DNA of 64,000 nucleotides from Bacillota bacterium (GCA_023453025.1 JAEXUD010000060.1:34153-98152); one strand, 5' to 3'; counted from the first letter of the stretch, positions 25,684 to 34,983 are shown. Notes: generated by a model from the letters alone, not told the origin. Program-made: numbers and translations.

Positions 25684-26262
25684 ATGAAAGAAAAAAATGT
25701 AAACAGGGAAGATTTTGTGACCACAAAGTGGGCTGGCGGAGAGACTACACAGCTGGCAATTTACCCAGATGATGCCGTATTTTCCGACAAGGATTTTTTA
25801 TGGAGAATTTCATCTGCAACCTTTACATCTACAGAATCCACATTTTCAGATTTCACCGGATACCAAAGATATATTCTGCCGTTAGATGGGGAGCTTTCCT
25901 TGCGGCATAAGGGTCTTTATAGCAGAAGCCTTAAAAAATATGATATTGAGTATTTCGACGGATCCTGGACTACCTTTTCAAAGAACACTTCAGACTGCAG
26001 AGATTACAATTTTATTGTAAAAAGCGGATGCCTTTCTAAGATGCAAATACTTAATAAGGGTGAAGAGCATCTTCTCAAGGAATCAGAAATAGTTACCTTT
26101 TTCTCCGTAAATGAATTTACCTTAGAGTGGGAAAATCATGATAAAAAAAGGGAAGTGGAAGGTTTTTCTTTATATATCACGGAAACAGATAGCGAGGAGA
26201 AGATTAAAATATTAAACGCCTGTCTGCCTGTAATTATTACTGAATTTGCACTTGATAAATAG
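25684..26262 (+). CDS. hutD: HutD/Ves-family cupin protein
   Basis: The 192-residue double-cupin protein has the HutD signature KWAGGETTQLAIYP (about 15-28), FLWRISSATF, STFSDFTGYQRYILPLDGE and DCRDYNFIVK. HutD is found in histidine-utilisation operons and is thought to sense or regulate, possibly by binding formiminoglutamate; its role is not settled. Its presence after ftcD and fchA points to formiminoglutamate rather than glutamate alone as the substrate of the operon. A terminator follows. Confidence 0.88.
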   Translation: MKEKNVNREDFVTTKWAGGETTQLAIYPDDAVFSDKDFLWRISSATFTSTESTFSDFTGYQRYILPLDGELSLRHKGLYSRSLKKYDIEYFDGSWTTFSKNTSDCRDYNFIVKSGCLSKMQILNKGEEHLLKESEIVTFFSVNEFTLEWENHDKKREVEGFSLYITETDSEEKIKILNACLPVIITEFALDK

Positions 26263-26274
26263 AAAGAATTATAA

Positions 26275-26303
26275 AACGCCTCTGTAAGATTTATAGAGGT
26301 GTT
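26275..26303 (+). terminator. Terminator after hutD
   Basis: AACGCCTCT (26275-26283) pairs with AGAGGTGTT (26295-26303), one G-U; weak T run. It separates the catabolic genes from the two-component system. Confidence 0.7.
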
Positions 26304-26393
26304 ATTCCTATATGCGATAAACATTTTTCTAGAATTGATTAACTACGTATGGTAATATAAAGTGAACCTATAATGGATCTGAAAGAGTATATT

Positions 26394-27980
26394 ATGATAA
26401 AAAAAACTGCTGTTTTACTTATATTGATATTTTTGATGAATACCCCCATTGCCTATGGTGTTGAGGATGCAGAGACTTACAGAGTAGCCGGCGATATCCA
26501 ATTCCCTCCCTATGAGTTTTTAGATGTTGACGGTATTTACAAGGGATTTAATGTAGACCTTCTTAAAGCAATAAGTCTTGTTACCGGTATGGAGTTTGAA
26601 TTCATACCGATGAAATGGGAGGATGCCTTTTATTCAATAGAAAGAGGACAGGCAGATATCATTCAGGGCATGAAAGAATCTGACGACAGGAAAACCAGGT
26701 TTAACTTTACTGACTCTCTGTTGCTGAATTCCCAATCTATCTTTGTAAGGAATAACTACTACTCAATTAATAACAATTCCGACCTTGCGGGGAAAATTGT
26801 GTCAGTATTAAAGGAAGATATTGTATATTTTGAATTAAGTATGATTAAGGATATTACAATAATTCAATACGATACCATGGAAGAAGCAGTTGCGGCACTT
26901 CTTGACGGCGCAGTAGAAGTGATGGTTGGAAACACACTTACTGTCAACTATATCTGCAAGGAAAACAACTGGATTGACCAAATTAAAATAGTCGGAAAAA
27001 CTCTTAATGAGCAAAAGTATTCTATGGTAGTTTCAAAGAATAATCCGCACTTATTAAGGAAGCTTAATGAAGGTTTGGATGAAATACAAAATAATGGGAT
27101 GTACGATGCGTTACATAGAAAGTGGTTTGGTACACCAATAAAAAATACAAGTAAAGAAGCTGAATTAAAGATTATAATTCTTTTATTTTCTTTATTTGTA
27201 TTTTCATTAATAATTCTCAGTGTTCAACTGATAAACAGGAAATTAAACAGAATAATAGAAGAAAAAACCAGGGAAGAAAAGATTCTTATAAATGAGTTGA
27301 GGAATTATGACAAGCTTCAATTTATGGACAAAATAATATCCTCTCTCGCACATGAAATCAGAAACCCTTTAACATCTATAAAGATTTATACAACTCAAAT
27401 GAAGAAAAAGCTGGAAAACAAAGAATTTATGCTTGCAGCTGCAGAAGACATTCCTGAAGAGATAGACAGAATAGATGCGCTGATTAAAGAGTTTATGGAG
27501 TATACTTCTCCGAGGAAGCCGCAAATTAAGGTTTTGAATCTTAAAAACGAGGTGGAAAGTACTGTTAAATTCATTAAATTGCAAATCAGAGATATTTATG
27601 TAGATATAAAAATTCCTGATGATATTTATATCGAGTTTGATTCAAGCCACTTTAAACAAATCGTTATAAATATTATGTTAAACAGCAAGGATGCACTTAT
27701 TGATATTGAGGATCCAAGTATAAAAATAAAGGGATACAGTGACGGAAAAGATGTAAATATTGAGTTTACAGACAATGGATGCGGAATGAACGAGGAGTCC
27801 CTGAACTATATATTTGAACCCTTTTATACTACAAAAGACAATGGAAATGGTGTAGGCATGTTTATTGTTAAAAAATTAGCGGAAGAAAATGGCGGGAAGA
27901 TAACGGCTGAAAGTAATGGAAATACCGGTGGGTTATCTGTACTTCTGACAGTCAGGAAAGGAGCGAGAAATGAAAACTAA
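26394..27980 (+). CDS. Sensor histidine kinase with fused solute-binding (SBP_bac_3) sensor domain
   Basis: Starting at 26394 the 528-residue protein begins with a signal peptide (KKTAVLLILIFLMNTPIAYG). It then has an extracytosolic family-3 amino-acid-binding domain (YRVAGDIQFPPYEFLDVDGIYKGFNVDLLKAIS, about 28-245), one membrane helix (about 258-280), a HisKA domain with SSLAHEIRNPLTS, and an ATPase domain with N box NIMLNSKDAL, G1 DNGCGM and G2 GNGVGMFIV. An ATG at 26373 would add seven residues in front of the signal peptide. The binding domain suggests direct sensing of an external amino acid. It overlaps the regulator gene by 11 bases. Confidence 0.92.
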   Translation: MIKKTAVLLILIFLMNTPIAYGVEDAETYRVAGDIQFPPYEFLDVDGIYKGFNVDLLKAISLVTGMEFEFIPMKWEDAFYSIERGQADIIQGMKESDDRKTRFNFTDSLLLNSQSIFVRNNYYSINNNSDLAGKIVSVLKEDIVYFELSMIKDITIIQYDTMEEAVAALLDGAVEVMVGNTLTVNYICKENNWIDQIKIVGKTLNEQKYSMVVSKNNPHLLRKLNEGLDEIQNNGMYDALHRKWFGTPIKNTSKEAELKIIILLFSLFVFSLIILSVQLINRKLNRIIEEKTREEKILINELRNYDKLQFMDKIISSLAHEIRNPLTSIKIYTTQMKKKLENKEFMLAAAEDIPEEIDRIDALIKEFMEYTSPRKPQIKVLNLKNEVESTVKFIKLQIRDIYVDIKIPDDIYIEFDSSHFKQIVINIMLNSKDALIDIEDPSIKIKGYSDGKDVNIEFTDNGCGMNEESLNYIFEPFYTTKDNGNGVGMFIVKKLAEENGGKITAESNGNTGGLSVLLTVRKGARNEN

Positions 27981-29313
27981 AATATTGATAGTCGATGATG
28001 AAATTAAGATATTACGAGCTCTTAAATTTCTGCTTGAAGACAACTACAAGGTATATACAAGTGACAATATTAATGATGCAAAGAAGATATTTATAGAAGA
28101 GAAAATAAATTTGGTATTACTTGATCTAAGATTGTCAGAAGGCAGCGGACTTATTCTCATGGACGAGTTGCTTGATATAAATCCCAATGCTGTAATAATA
28201 ATTATGACTGCCTACTCAACAATTGAGAATTCAATTAAAGCTATTAAATCCGGTGCCTATTATTTTATAACGAAGCCGATAGATAATGACCAGCTTCTGA
28301 TTCTGCTGAATACAGCATCTGAAAAGCTGAACCTTAAGAAGGAATTAGACTTGTTACAAGGGCATTTGCGAAAAACACCTATCGGAGACTCAAAATCTAT
28401 CAGAGATATTAAAAGCATAATAGATAAAATAAAGGATACCGATGCAACAGTCCTGATAACCGGCGAAAGCGGAACCGGAAAAGAATTAATAGCTCAGACA
28501 ATACACAGCAGCAGCAACAGGTCAGGTAAACCTTTTATAGCAATAAATTGTGCTGCAATGCCAAACGAGCTTTTAGAAAGCGAATTGTTCGGATATAAAA
28601 AGGGTTCCTTTACAGGGGCCGCTAAAGATGATATCGGTTTAATAAGAAAAGCTGAAAAAGGCACCCTATTTTTGGATGAAATAGGAGAAATGAATATAAA
28701 GCTGCAGTCTAAGCTCCTTAGATTTATTCAGGAAAAGGAAATAAGGCAAATAGGTGATGAGAAGAATTACCCTGTAGATGTCAGAATTATCTGTTCAACT
28801 AACCGCAATCTGAAGGAAGAGATAAAGCTGGGGAACTTCAGAGAAGATTTGTACTACAGAATTAATGTAATAAATATTGTTGCTCCTCCCCTCAGGGAAA
28901 GAATTGAAGACTTTGATTTGCTGGTTCCTCACTTTATTGATAAATACAGAATATCATATAACAAAGGGGTTAAGGGTATAACAGATGATGCCATGAATCA
29001 GCTTAAGGGCTATGATTATTCAGGCAACGTAAGAGAGCTTGAAAATATTATTCAAAGAGCAGTCTTATTGTGCGGAGAGGAATACATAGGCGCTGATTCT
29101 TTGAATCTCAATAATCATAAGATCATAAGAAGAAACGATGATATGAGTGACAAGCATATAAAAATATATGAAGGAGAGACGTTGGAGAACATAGAACAAA
29201 AGGCGATAGAATTTGCCCTGAAAAATAACGGACAGAACAGAAGATGGACTGCTGAAAGTCTTGGAATAAGTGAAAGGTCACTAAGATATAAGATTAAAGA
29301 ATATAAACTATAA
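27970..29313 (+). CDS. NtrC-class sigma-54-dependent response regulator
   Basis: The 447-residue protein has a receiver domain (phosphoacceptor D52 in LLDLRLS; T and K in MTAYS and TKP) and an AAA+ domain with Walker A GESGTGKE, GSFTGA at about 212-217 (the sigma-54-contacting loop, usually GAFTGA) and Walker B GTLFLDEIGEM. The Fis-type helix-turn-helix (RRWTAESLGISERSLRYKIKEY) ends the protein. It should activate the sigma-54 promoter at 22747 in response to the sensor kinase. Ala-to-Ser in GAFTGA occurs in some working activators. Confidence 0.94.
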   Translation: MKTKILIVDDEIKILRALKFLLEDNYKVYTSDNINDAKKIFIEEKINLVLLDLRLSEGSGLILMDELLDINPNAVIIIMTAYSTIENSIKAIKSGAYYFITKPIDNDQLLILLNTASEKLNLKKELDLLQGHLRKTPIGDSKSIRDIKSIIDKIKDTDATVLITGESGTGKELIAQTIHSSSNRSGKPFIAINCAAMPNELLESELFGYKKGSFTGAAKDDIGLIRKAEKGTLFLDEIGEMNIKLQSKLLRFIQEKEIRQIGDEKNYPVDVRIICSTNRNLKEEIKLGNFREDLYYRINVINIVAPPLRERIEDFDLLVPHFIDKYRISYNKGVKGITDDAMNQLKGYDYSGNVRELENIIQRAVLLCGEEYIGADSLNLNNHKIIRRNDDMSDKHIKIYEGETLENIEQKAIEFALKNNGQNRRWTAESLGISERSLRYKIKEYKL

Positions 29314-29444
29314 TTAAGAATGTTATGAAAGAGCCTTTTAAACATAATTTTAAAATAAAATCATTTGAATTTCACTGATTTACCTTAAAATATGTTAAAG
29401 ATTATGAGCACAATTGGTAGTGGAGATAAAATACAGTCAGTAGA

Positions 29445-29470
29445 CAGCAAATAAAATTGCTGGTTTTTTT
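29445..29470 (+). terminator. Rho-independent terminator
   Basis: CAGCAA (29445-29450), loop ATAAAA, TTGCTG (29457-29462), followed by a G and seven T. It ends the two-component transcript. Confidence 0.85.
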
Positions 29471-29548
29471 ATACCCTGACATCATTTTCAGAGTTTTGTA
29501 AACTTGCATTCTTATATAGAAATCTTTTGTTGAAATTTATTTTTTATA

Positions 29549-29591
29549 TTGACAAAAAAGATATATTGTATATAATGGATATATACAATAT
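29549..29591 (+). promoter_or_regulatory. Promoter and operator of the GntR-ABC operon
   Basis: TTGACA (29549-29554), 16 bp, TATAAT (29571-29576). A perfect inverted repeat with 12-bp arms and a 5-bp centre (29563-29574, 29580-29591; arm ATATTGTATATA) overlaps the -10, as expected for repression by the GntR protein encoded next. Confidence 0.82.
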
Positions 29592-29606
29592 TGATGGAGC
29601 TGGTTT

Positions 29607-29981
29607 ATGAATATTATAATAAGCAATTCAAGCGGTCAACCAATTTATGAACAAATAGTCTCTCAGATAAAATCCCTTATCATATCAGGTGAATTGAATG
29701 AGGGTGATGCTTTACCATCTATGAGAATATTGGCGAAGGAACTCAGAATCAGTGTAATAACAACAAAACGCGCATATGAAGAGCTTGAAAGAGAGGGTTT
29801 CATAGTATCCCTTACAGGAAAAGGAAGCTTTGTGGCGAGTAAAAATATTGATCTGATAAGAGAGCAGCAGCTTAAAGAAATTGAAAATTATATGCAGGAA
29901 ATTATTAGCTTAGCAAATAATTGCGGAATAGGGCTGGATGAGTTGATAGAAATGATGACCTTGATTTATGAAGGAGAATAA
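29607..29981 (+). CDS. GntR-family regulator, YtrA subfamily
   Basis: The 124-residue protein has the short YtrA form: a winged helix (QPIYEQIVSQIKSLIISGELNEGDALPSMRILAKELRISVITTKRAYEELEREGFI) and a C-terminal dimerisation helix, without a large ligand domain. YtrA proteins repress ABC transporter operons that respond to cell-wall-active antibiotics or bacteriocins. The ABC genes follow after 2 bases. The operator over the promoter fits autorepression. Confidence 0.9.
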   Translation: MNIIISNSSGQPIYEQIVSQIKSLIISGELNEGDALPSMRILAKELRISVITTKRAYEELEREGFIVSLTGKGSFVASKNIDLIREQQLKEIENYMQEIISLANNCGIGLDELIEMMTLIYEGE

Positions 29982-29983
29982 TT

Positions 29984-30832
29984 ATGGAATATGCACTGAA
30001 GTTAGAAAATGTAACAAAGGAATATAAGGATTTCAAGTTAGACAATATTAATATTAACCTTCCGCAGGGCTGTATAATGGGTTTCGTAGGAGAAAACGGA
30101 GCCGGAAAAAGTACAACGATTAAGCTCATAATGGATTTAATAAATCGTGATAATGGAAAAATAACTGTGTTAGGTCATGACAATAAAAGTGACTTTAATT
30201 CAATTAAAGAAAATATTGGTATCGTAATGGATGAATCAAGCTTTCCTGACAACTTAAATGCAAAAGAAATCAATAAATTCATGAAAAGAATTTATAAAAC
30301 ATGGGATGAGGATAAATTCTTTAATTTACTTCAGCAATTTTTAATTGCTGAAGATAAAAATATAAAGGATTATTCAAGAGGAATGAAAATGAAATTTTCT
30401 ATAGCTGTTTCATTGGCGCATGATTCTAAATTATTGATAATGGATGAAGCTACCAGTGGATTAGATCCAATAGTAAGAGAAGAAATTCTGGATATTTTTT
30501 TAGAATTTATACAGGATGAATCAAATTCCATATTTATTTCATCTCATATTATCAGTGACTTAGAAAAAATCTGCGATTATATAACATTTATTCATAAAGG
30601 TAAAATCGTATTTTCAGAGCCTAAAGATGAATTGTTAGAAAAATACGGCATATTAAAATGTTCGGAAGAAGAACTGAAAAAAATAGATACATCTGCTGTC
30701 AAAGGGATAAGAAAAAACAAATTTGGAGTTGAGGCATTAGTATTCAAAAACAAAATTAAGGGAAGCTATGTTATAGATAAAGCTAACATCGAAGATATAA
30801 TGTTATTTCATGTAAAGGAGCAGGTTATATGA
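29984..30832 (+). CDS. ABC transporter ATP-binding protein
   Basis: The 282-residue ATPase has Walker A GENGAGKST, signature KDYSRGMKMKF (Arg-Gly in place of the usual SGGQ, as in BcrA/YtrB-like exporters), Walker B LLIMDEATSGLDP and H-loop IFISSHII. The C-terminal 60 residues are an extra domain common in the EcfA/BcrA-like group. It overlaps the permease by four bases. It is likely an antimicrobial-peptide or lipid-linked export pump; the substrate is unknown. Confidence 0.92.
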   Translation: MEYALKLENVTKEYKDFKLDNININLPQGCIMGFVGENGAGKSTTIKLIMDLINRDNGKITVLGHDNKSDFNSIKENIGIVMDESSFPDNLNAKEINKFMKRIYKTWDEDKFFNLLQQFLIAEDKNIKDYSRGMKMKFSIAVSLAHDSKLLIMDEATSGLDPIVREEILDIFLEFIQDESNSIFISSHIISDLEKICDYITFIHKGKIVFSEPKDELLEKYGILKCSEEELKKIDTSAVKGIRKNKFGVEALVFKNKIKGSYVIDKANIEDIMLFHVKEQVI

Positions 30833-31440
30833 TAGGTCTTATTATTAAGGATTTAATTAATTTAAAGAAGCTTTCAAAAATCTATTTATTACTAATGGCA
30901 TTTTATTTTATAGTAGGTATGGCAGGAGGAAATCAGGATATGTTTAGCGGAATGGTAGTTATGCTTGCTGTAATGATTCCTATAACTGCATTGTCTTACG
31001 ACGAAAAAAATAAATGGGATAGATATGCTTTGACGATGCCCCTGATGAGAGGCACAATAGTTCTGAGTAAATACGTCTTAGGCTTGATATTTTTGATTAC
31101 AGCTTTTATTTTAGCATTTCTGTCTAACATTATATTTACAGAAACTATTTTATATGAAAATCTTATGATTAATTTAACCATTCTCTCAGTTGGTATCATG
31201 ATGATGTCTTTTGTACTTCCGATAATTTTAAAATTTGGTGTTGAAAAAGGACGTATCCTCATGATGATAGTATTTTTTACACCGGTAGCCATTATAGCAA
31301 TGCTGCCTAAATTAGGAATTCCGACACCAGAACAAGGAACCATAGAAATATTTTTAAAATATCTGCCTGTAGCAGCTATAATAACATATGCATTATCAAT
31401 TTTAATTTCAATGTCAATCTATAAGAAAAAAGAATTTTAG
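30829..31440 (+). CDS. ABC-2 type permease
   Basis: The 203-residue protein has about six membrane helices and the segment LSYDEKNKWDRYALTMPLMRGTIVLSKYVLGL, which is typical of ABC-2 permeases paired with YtrA-controlled ATPases in Firmicutes. It starts within the stop of the ATPase gene (ATGA), giving coupled translation. It is the last gene of the operon. Confidence 0.88.
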   Translation: MIGLIIKDLINLKKLSKIYLLLMAFYFIVGMAGGNQDMFSGMVVMLAVMIPITALSYDEKNKWDRYALTMPLMRGTIVLSKYVLGLIFLITAFILAFLSNIIFTETILYENLMINLTILSVGIMMMSFVLPIILKFGVEKGRILMMIVFFTPVAIIAMLPKLGIPTPEQGTIEIFLKYLPVAAIITYALSILISMSIYKKKEF

Positions 31441-31555
31441 CAATCAGCTTAATTCATTGGTTAATATAATTTTAGGCATAAACAAAAAACCCCTATTGCA
31501 TATAATATTATCAAATGCTTTTAAGTTAGATTATTTAAAGAAAGGGTATTCCGAT

Positions 31556-32062
31556 ATGATGAGAAATATATCTCAGCGTCAATTAATCGATTATTATATG
31601 AGTCAATGCAATAATTCATATTATTCAAAAAACTTAAATTCAAGCCAATTTAAGATGTTAGAAAACACAAGCGATACTGGCTTCATAAGATTAAATATTA
31701 TAAATCAGAGGGAAGAAGCTCCGGTTGCTAATGCTACCATAACAATATATGTAACTGATGGTGCTCAGCGAGATATTCCGGTTATGCATTTAATTACAAC
31801 TATAAATCCAGTTAGAATAGAATTACCTATGGCATATGAATTAGGAACTCAAATTGCAGGACCTGAATATAATTTTTCTACTTATAATATAAGAGTGGAT
31901 GCTTTTGGATATTTTGCCAATGTTGTGTACAATATACGTTTATTCCCAAATATTACAACGGATTTTGATATAACAATGGTTCCCATTACGCCAATTGAGA
32001 GGACTCCTGTTTTAGAAGAAAGAATAAATATTCCTCCTCATCCAAGAGATGAAGTAATATAA
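31556..32062 (+). CDS. Hypothetical protein with carboxypeptidase-regulatory-like beta fold
   Basis: The start at 31556 (168 residues) is chosen because AAAGGG lies upstream; an in-frame ATG at 31457 has no ribosome site. After about 45 polar residues, the segment GFIRLNIINQREEAPVANATITIYVTDG through YNIRVDAFGYFANVVYNIRLFPNITTDFDITMVPI looks like a transthyretin/CarboxypepD_reg-type beta sandwich. The C-terminus is Pro-rich (NIPPHPRDE). No signal peptide is visible. I do not know its function; a spore or surface role is possible. A strong terminator follows. Confidence 0.6.
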   Translation: MMRNISQRQLIDYYMSQCNNSYYSKNLNSSQFKMLENTSDTGFIRLNIINQREEAPVANATITIYVTDGAQRDIPVMHLITTINPVRIELPMAYELGTQIAGPEYNFSTYNIRVDAFGYFANVVYNIRLFPNITTDFDITMVPITPIERTPVLEERINIPPHPRDEVI

Positions 32063-32212
32063 ACAGAAAAATCATTATCCATTTTGCCGTTTTGAGCTGC
32101 TTTTATTAATTTCATCTGTTATTAATGATTTTGAGACATGCATAGCATTTATTCCATATTCCATAGGGACGGTTCGAGACCAATGATTGCAGTAATTGAA
32201 ACTATTCTAAAA

Positions 32213-32262
32213 ATAACCCAATATACGAATAATGCTTGCATATTCATATATTGGGTTATATA
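32213..32262 (+). terminator. Strong terminator hairpin
   Basis: A perfect 13-bp stem (32213-32225 with 32247-32259; arm ATAACCCAATATA). The following bases 32266-32424 are AT-rich and hold nothing I can recognise. Confidence 0.75.
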
Positions 32263-32424
32263 TTTGTATTAATGAAAAATTTCTGTCAATCCAGCTTATT
32301 TCATAGTATAATTATATCAATTAATCCATTTTAAGGCATAAGATTTGTATACTTCATAAAAATTGTAAAAAATAAAGATATGATAAATTTTATATTTTAA
32401 TTTTAAAGTGAAATACAATGCGAA

Positions 32425-32556
32425 ATTATTACTTCAAGATCCAATGCTTATGTTGATTCTGCAATTGAAGTAGCAAAAGAATTAGAATTATTTGAGGATG
32501 ATGCAGATTTAAAGGAAACTGTTGATTTCTGGAAACATCATATGAGGATTCAATAA
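32425..32556 (+). pseudogene. C-terminal gene remnant, copy A
   Basis: An open segment reads IITSRSNAYVDSAIEVAKEL, continues ELFEDDADLKETVDFWKHHM, and stops, with no start or ribosome site. A second copy, about as long and very similar in DNA, lies at 33975-34121. Both look like the end of one ancestral gene whose front is lost. The family is not recognised. Confidence 0.55.
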
Positions 32557-32651
32557 ATTCAAATTTTACATATGAATATATAAACAGGAATTTGTCAGGC
32601 ATTTAACCAATGCTATTTAAAATTATGAGAGATGAGGGAGTTTAATATGAA

Positions 32652-32864
32652 GTGTATGATAGATATGCCGATTTGAACCCAACAAACTGCATTACGAAGC
32701 GTGGTAAAGATTATGAGCGTAAAATGACGAATTCCAATTTAATATACAGATATGTTAAAAAAGTAAAAGATGATTATATGTCCTTTCCCGGGCTGACAGT
32801 TAAATACATTGTGGATTATTTATATTATTTGAGGAAATACATAAAGAAAACAGAAAGTCATTAA
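32652..32864 (+). pseudogene. Chimeric remnant containing a peptide-deformylase fragment
   Basis: A 70-codon frame whose middle, DDYMSFPGLTVK (DNA 32762-32805), matches DDCMSFPGLTVK of the intact deformylase-like gene at 35886. The flanking residues do not belong to that family. It precedes the PUA-like gene just as the intact deformylase precedes a dead copy of that gene, so it is the degraded half of a duplication. Confidence 0.6.
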
Positions 32865-32890
32865 TTAAGAAAAAAGGGAGGAAAACGAGA

Positions 32891-33358
32891 ATGGTACATT
32901 TAGCATATTGTGATAATACAGGGAAAAAAGGCGAACGAGTATTAGATAAAATTTTATTCGGAACTAAGACAATGGTAGTAAGAGGGGCGGCCGGCCGCAA
33001 AATACCTCACAGCAGGGTATTTGAAGGTGAAAAGGTCTACTTTATGGAAAAAGGAACTTCTAATATTTCTGCATTTGCTACGGTGAAGACTGTTCAAAAT
33101 TATGTGAAGCTGAATGAAGATGAGAGTATAAAGATATTGAATGACAATCAGGACAAGTTAAACCTGACTGAGAAACAAAATGAGCGTTGGCACAAGAAAT
33201 GCTTATGTCTGGTTGAATTCGGAGATGTTAAGCAAATCGAACCGCCGCTTGCATTTGATCATCAAGGCAATATGGATGACTGGCTGATTATTGACAAAAT
33301 TGAAGATGTAGTAGTAGGGACGAGCATACCTTACAACTATGAAAAATCTAAGTTTTAA
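32891..33358 (+). CDS. Hypothetical protein, ASCH/PUA-like fold suspected
   Basis: The 155-residue protein begins MVHLAYCDNTGKKGERVLDK and contains KTMVVRGAAGRKIPHSRVFEGEKVYFMEKGTSNISAFATVKTV, a beta pattern that recalls ASCH/PUA domains (RNA- or modified-base-binding). This is a fold guess, not a motif match. GGGAGG lies before the ATG. A dead copy of its first codons is at 36411, where the start ATG has become ACG. It is the first gene of a two-gene run with a thioesterase. Confidence 0.65.
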   Translation: MVHLAYCDNTGKKGERVLDKILFGTKTMVVRGAAGRKIPHSRVFEGEKVYFMEKGTSNISAFATVKTVQNYVKLNEDESIKILNDNQDKLNLTEKQNERWHKKCLCLVEFGDVKQIEPPLAFDHQGNMDDWLIIDKIEDVVVGTSIPYNYEKSKF

Positions 33359-33386
33359 TTTTACCGGAAAAGAGGAAGCTAAATTT

Positions 33387-33812
33387 ATGAATATAAAACC
33401 ATATTCCAGAAAAGCACATTACTATGAAACCGATCAGATGGGCATTATCCATCACGCCAATTATATCCACTGGCTGGAGGAGGCGCGGGTAGACTTTATG
33501 GAACAAATCGGCTTCGGCTATGACCGTGCTGTGAACTCCGGAATCGATTTTGCATTGCTTGGTGTATCCTGCGAATACAAGTCCATGGTTCGTTTTAACG
33601 ACAAAGTTAACATTACGGTATCTATAGCATCCATTACACCTGCGAAAATGACCGTTCAGTATCAAATTACTGATGCAGAAAGCGGCAAACTGCGAGCTGT
33701 GGGAGAAAGCAGACACTGTTATTATGATTCCAATAAAAAGCGTCTGATTTCTCTAAAAAAGGTTCTGCCGGAATTATATGATTTATTTGATGCAATTTGC
33801 GCGGCAAAATAG
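33387..33812 (+). CDS. Acyl-CoA thioesterase, YbgC/4HBT hot-dog family
   Basis: Starting at 33387 (141 residues, AGAGGAAG upstream) the protein has the 4HBT motif YYETDQMGIIHHANYIHWLEEARVDFM, with the catalytic Asp in TDQMG, followed by FALLGVSCEYKSMVRFNDKV, typical of YbgC-like thioesterases. An in-frame ATG at 33339 would overlap the previous gene and lacks a ribosome site. It hydrolyses short- or branched-chain acyl-CoA; the exact substrate is unknown. Confidence 0.88.
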   Translation: MNIKPYSRKAHYYETDQMGIIHHANYIHWLEEARVDFMEQIGFGYDRAVNSGIDFALLGVSCEYKSMVRFNDKVNITVSIASITPAKMTVQYQITDAESGKLRAVGESRHCYYDSNKKRLISLKKVLPELYDLFDAICAAK

Positions 33813-33974
33813 CAAAAATTTAATCAATAAACCGGACGTATTTAACAGATTTGCAGATTTAAATTTGTATTGAAAATTTGAACTAAGAATTCGATGGTTT
33901 CCTTTTGACGAGTATTTTGATTCGAAATTTCCTGGTCAACGAACATACTATGAAATGCAATAAATGACAGCAAG

Positions 33975-34121
33975 GTTATTACTTCAAGAGCCAATGCATA
34001 TGTTGATTTTGCAATTGAGGTTGCAAAAGAATTAGAATTATTTAAGAATGATGCAGATTTAAAAGAAACTGTTGATTTCTGGAAATATCATAAAAGAGTG
34101 AATAAACATACGGAGAAATAA
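33975..34121 (+). pseudogene. C-terminal gene remnant, copy B
   Basis: It reads VITSRANAYVDFAIEVAKEL, continues ELFKNDADLKETVDFWKYHK, and stops one base before the ATG of the next gene. It is the partner of the fragment at 32425. Just before it, another fragment (WFPFDEYFDSKFPGQRTYYE near 33892-33960) looks like a coding remnant in a different frame. The family is unknown. Confidence 0.55.
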
Positions 34122-34122
34122 A

Positions 34123-34983
34123 ATGAGAACAGAAAGAGAAATGTTTGATTTAATACTTAATGCCGCAAATGCTGATAAGCGTATAAAGGCCGTAGTAATG
34201 GTTGGTTCCCGTGCAAACCCTGATTGCCCTAAAGATATATATCAGGATTATGACATAGCATATTTTGTGGATAGTGTCGAACCGTTTTATAACAATTTAG
34301 ATTGGGTAGAAGAAAATTTCGGTAAACCATCTGTAATGCAATTACCTGAGCTTAGTACGCACCCCCTTTTACCGCCTGTAAATGACGGACATTTTACTTA
34401 TCTTATGATATTTCCCGATGGAAACCGAATTGATTTGACTATAGAAAAATATCCATATATTCACAATGGTGAGCCTGCTGTAATTTTGCTTGATAAAAAA
34501 GGATTTATACCTGATATTGAAATAAATTCATCATTTTTCTATGTAGAAAGACCCATTTCTGAAGTATATCATGACATCTGTAATGAATTCTGGTGGTGCC
34601 TTAACAATGTTGCAAAAGGAATTGCACGAGATGAGCTTCCGTATGCTATGGAAATGTTTTCGTGTTATGTACGTGATATGTTGAATCAAATGGTGGATTG
34701 GTATATAGGGATAAAAAATGATTTTAAAGTTTCGACAGGCAAAATGGGCAAGTACTATAAAAAATATTTACCTGCGAATCTTTATGAAATGTACACACAT
34801 ACATATTCTGACAGTGATTATCAAAATATCTGGAAATCTATTTTTACTGCTTGTGAGCTTTTCAGATTATTAGCTTCAGAAGTGGCAAGCTTTTTCGATT
34901 ATATCTACAACAACGAGGAAGATGAAAACATGATGAATTACATTTATTTTGTTAAAGATAAACTTGATTATAAGGATGAGTAA
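34123..34983 (+). CDS. Aminoglycoside 6-adenylyltransferase family protein, ANT(6)/AadE-like
   Basis: The 286-residue protein follows the ANT(6) family from the first residues: MRTEREMFDLILNAA, the nucleotidyltransferase motif VMVGSRANPD (about 26-35) and QDYDIAYFV with the metal Asp pair, then NRIDLTIEKY. Family members adenylylate streptomycin. Chromosomal homologues in Clostridia are common and often of unproven activity, so resistance is not established. GGAGA lies before ATG. It belongs to the accessory region and has a single-gene look. Confidence 0.85.
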   Translation: MRTEREMFDLILNAANADKRIKAVVMVGSRANPDCPKDIYQDYDIAYFVDSVEPFYNNLDWVEENFGKPSVMQLPELSTHPLLPPVNDGHFTYLMIFPDGNRIDLTIEKYPYIHNGEPAVILLDKKGFIPDIEINSSFFYVERPISEVYHDICNEFWWCLNNVAKGIARDELPYAMEMFSCYVRDMLNQMVDWYIGIKNDFKVSTGKMGKYYKKYLPANLYEMYTHTYSDSDYQNIWKSIFTACELFRLLASEVASFFDYIYNNEEDENMMNYIYFVKDKLDYKDE

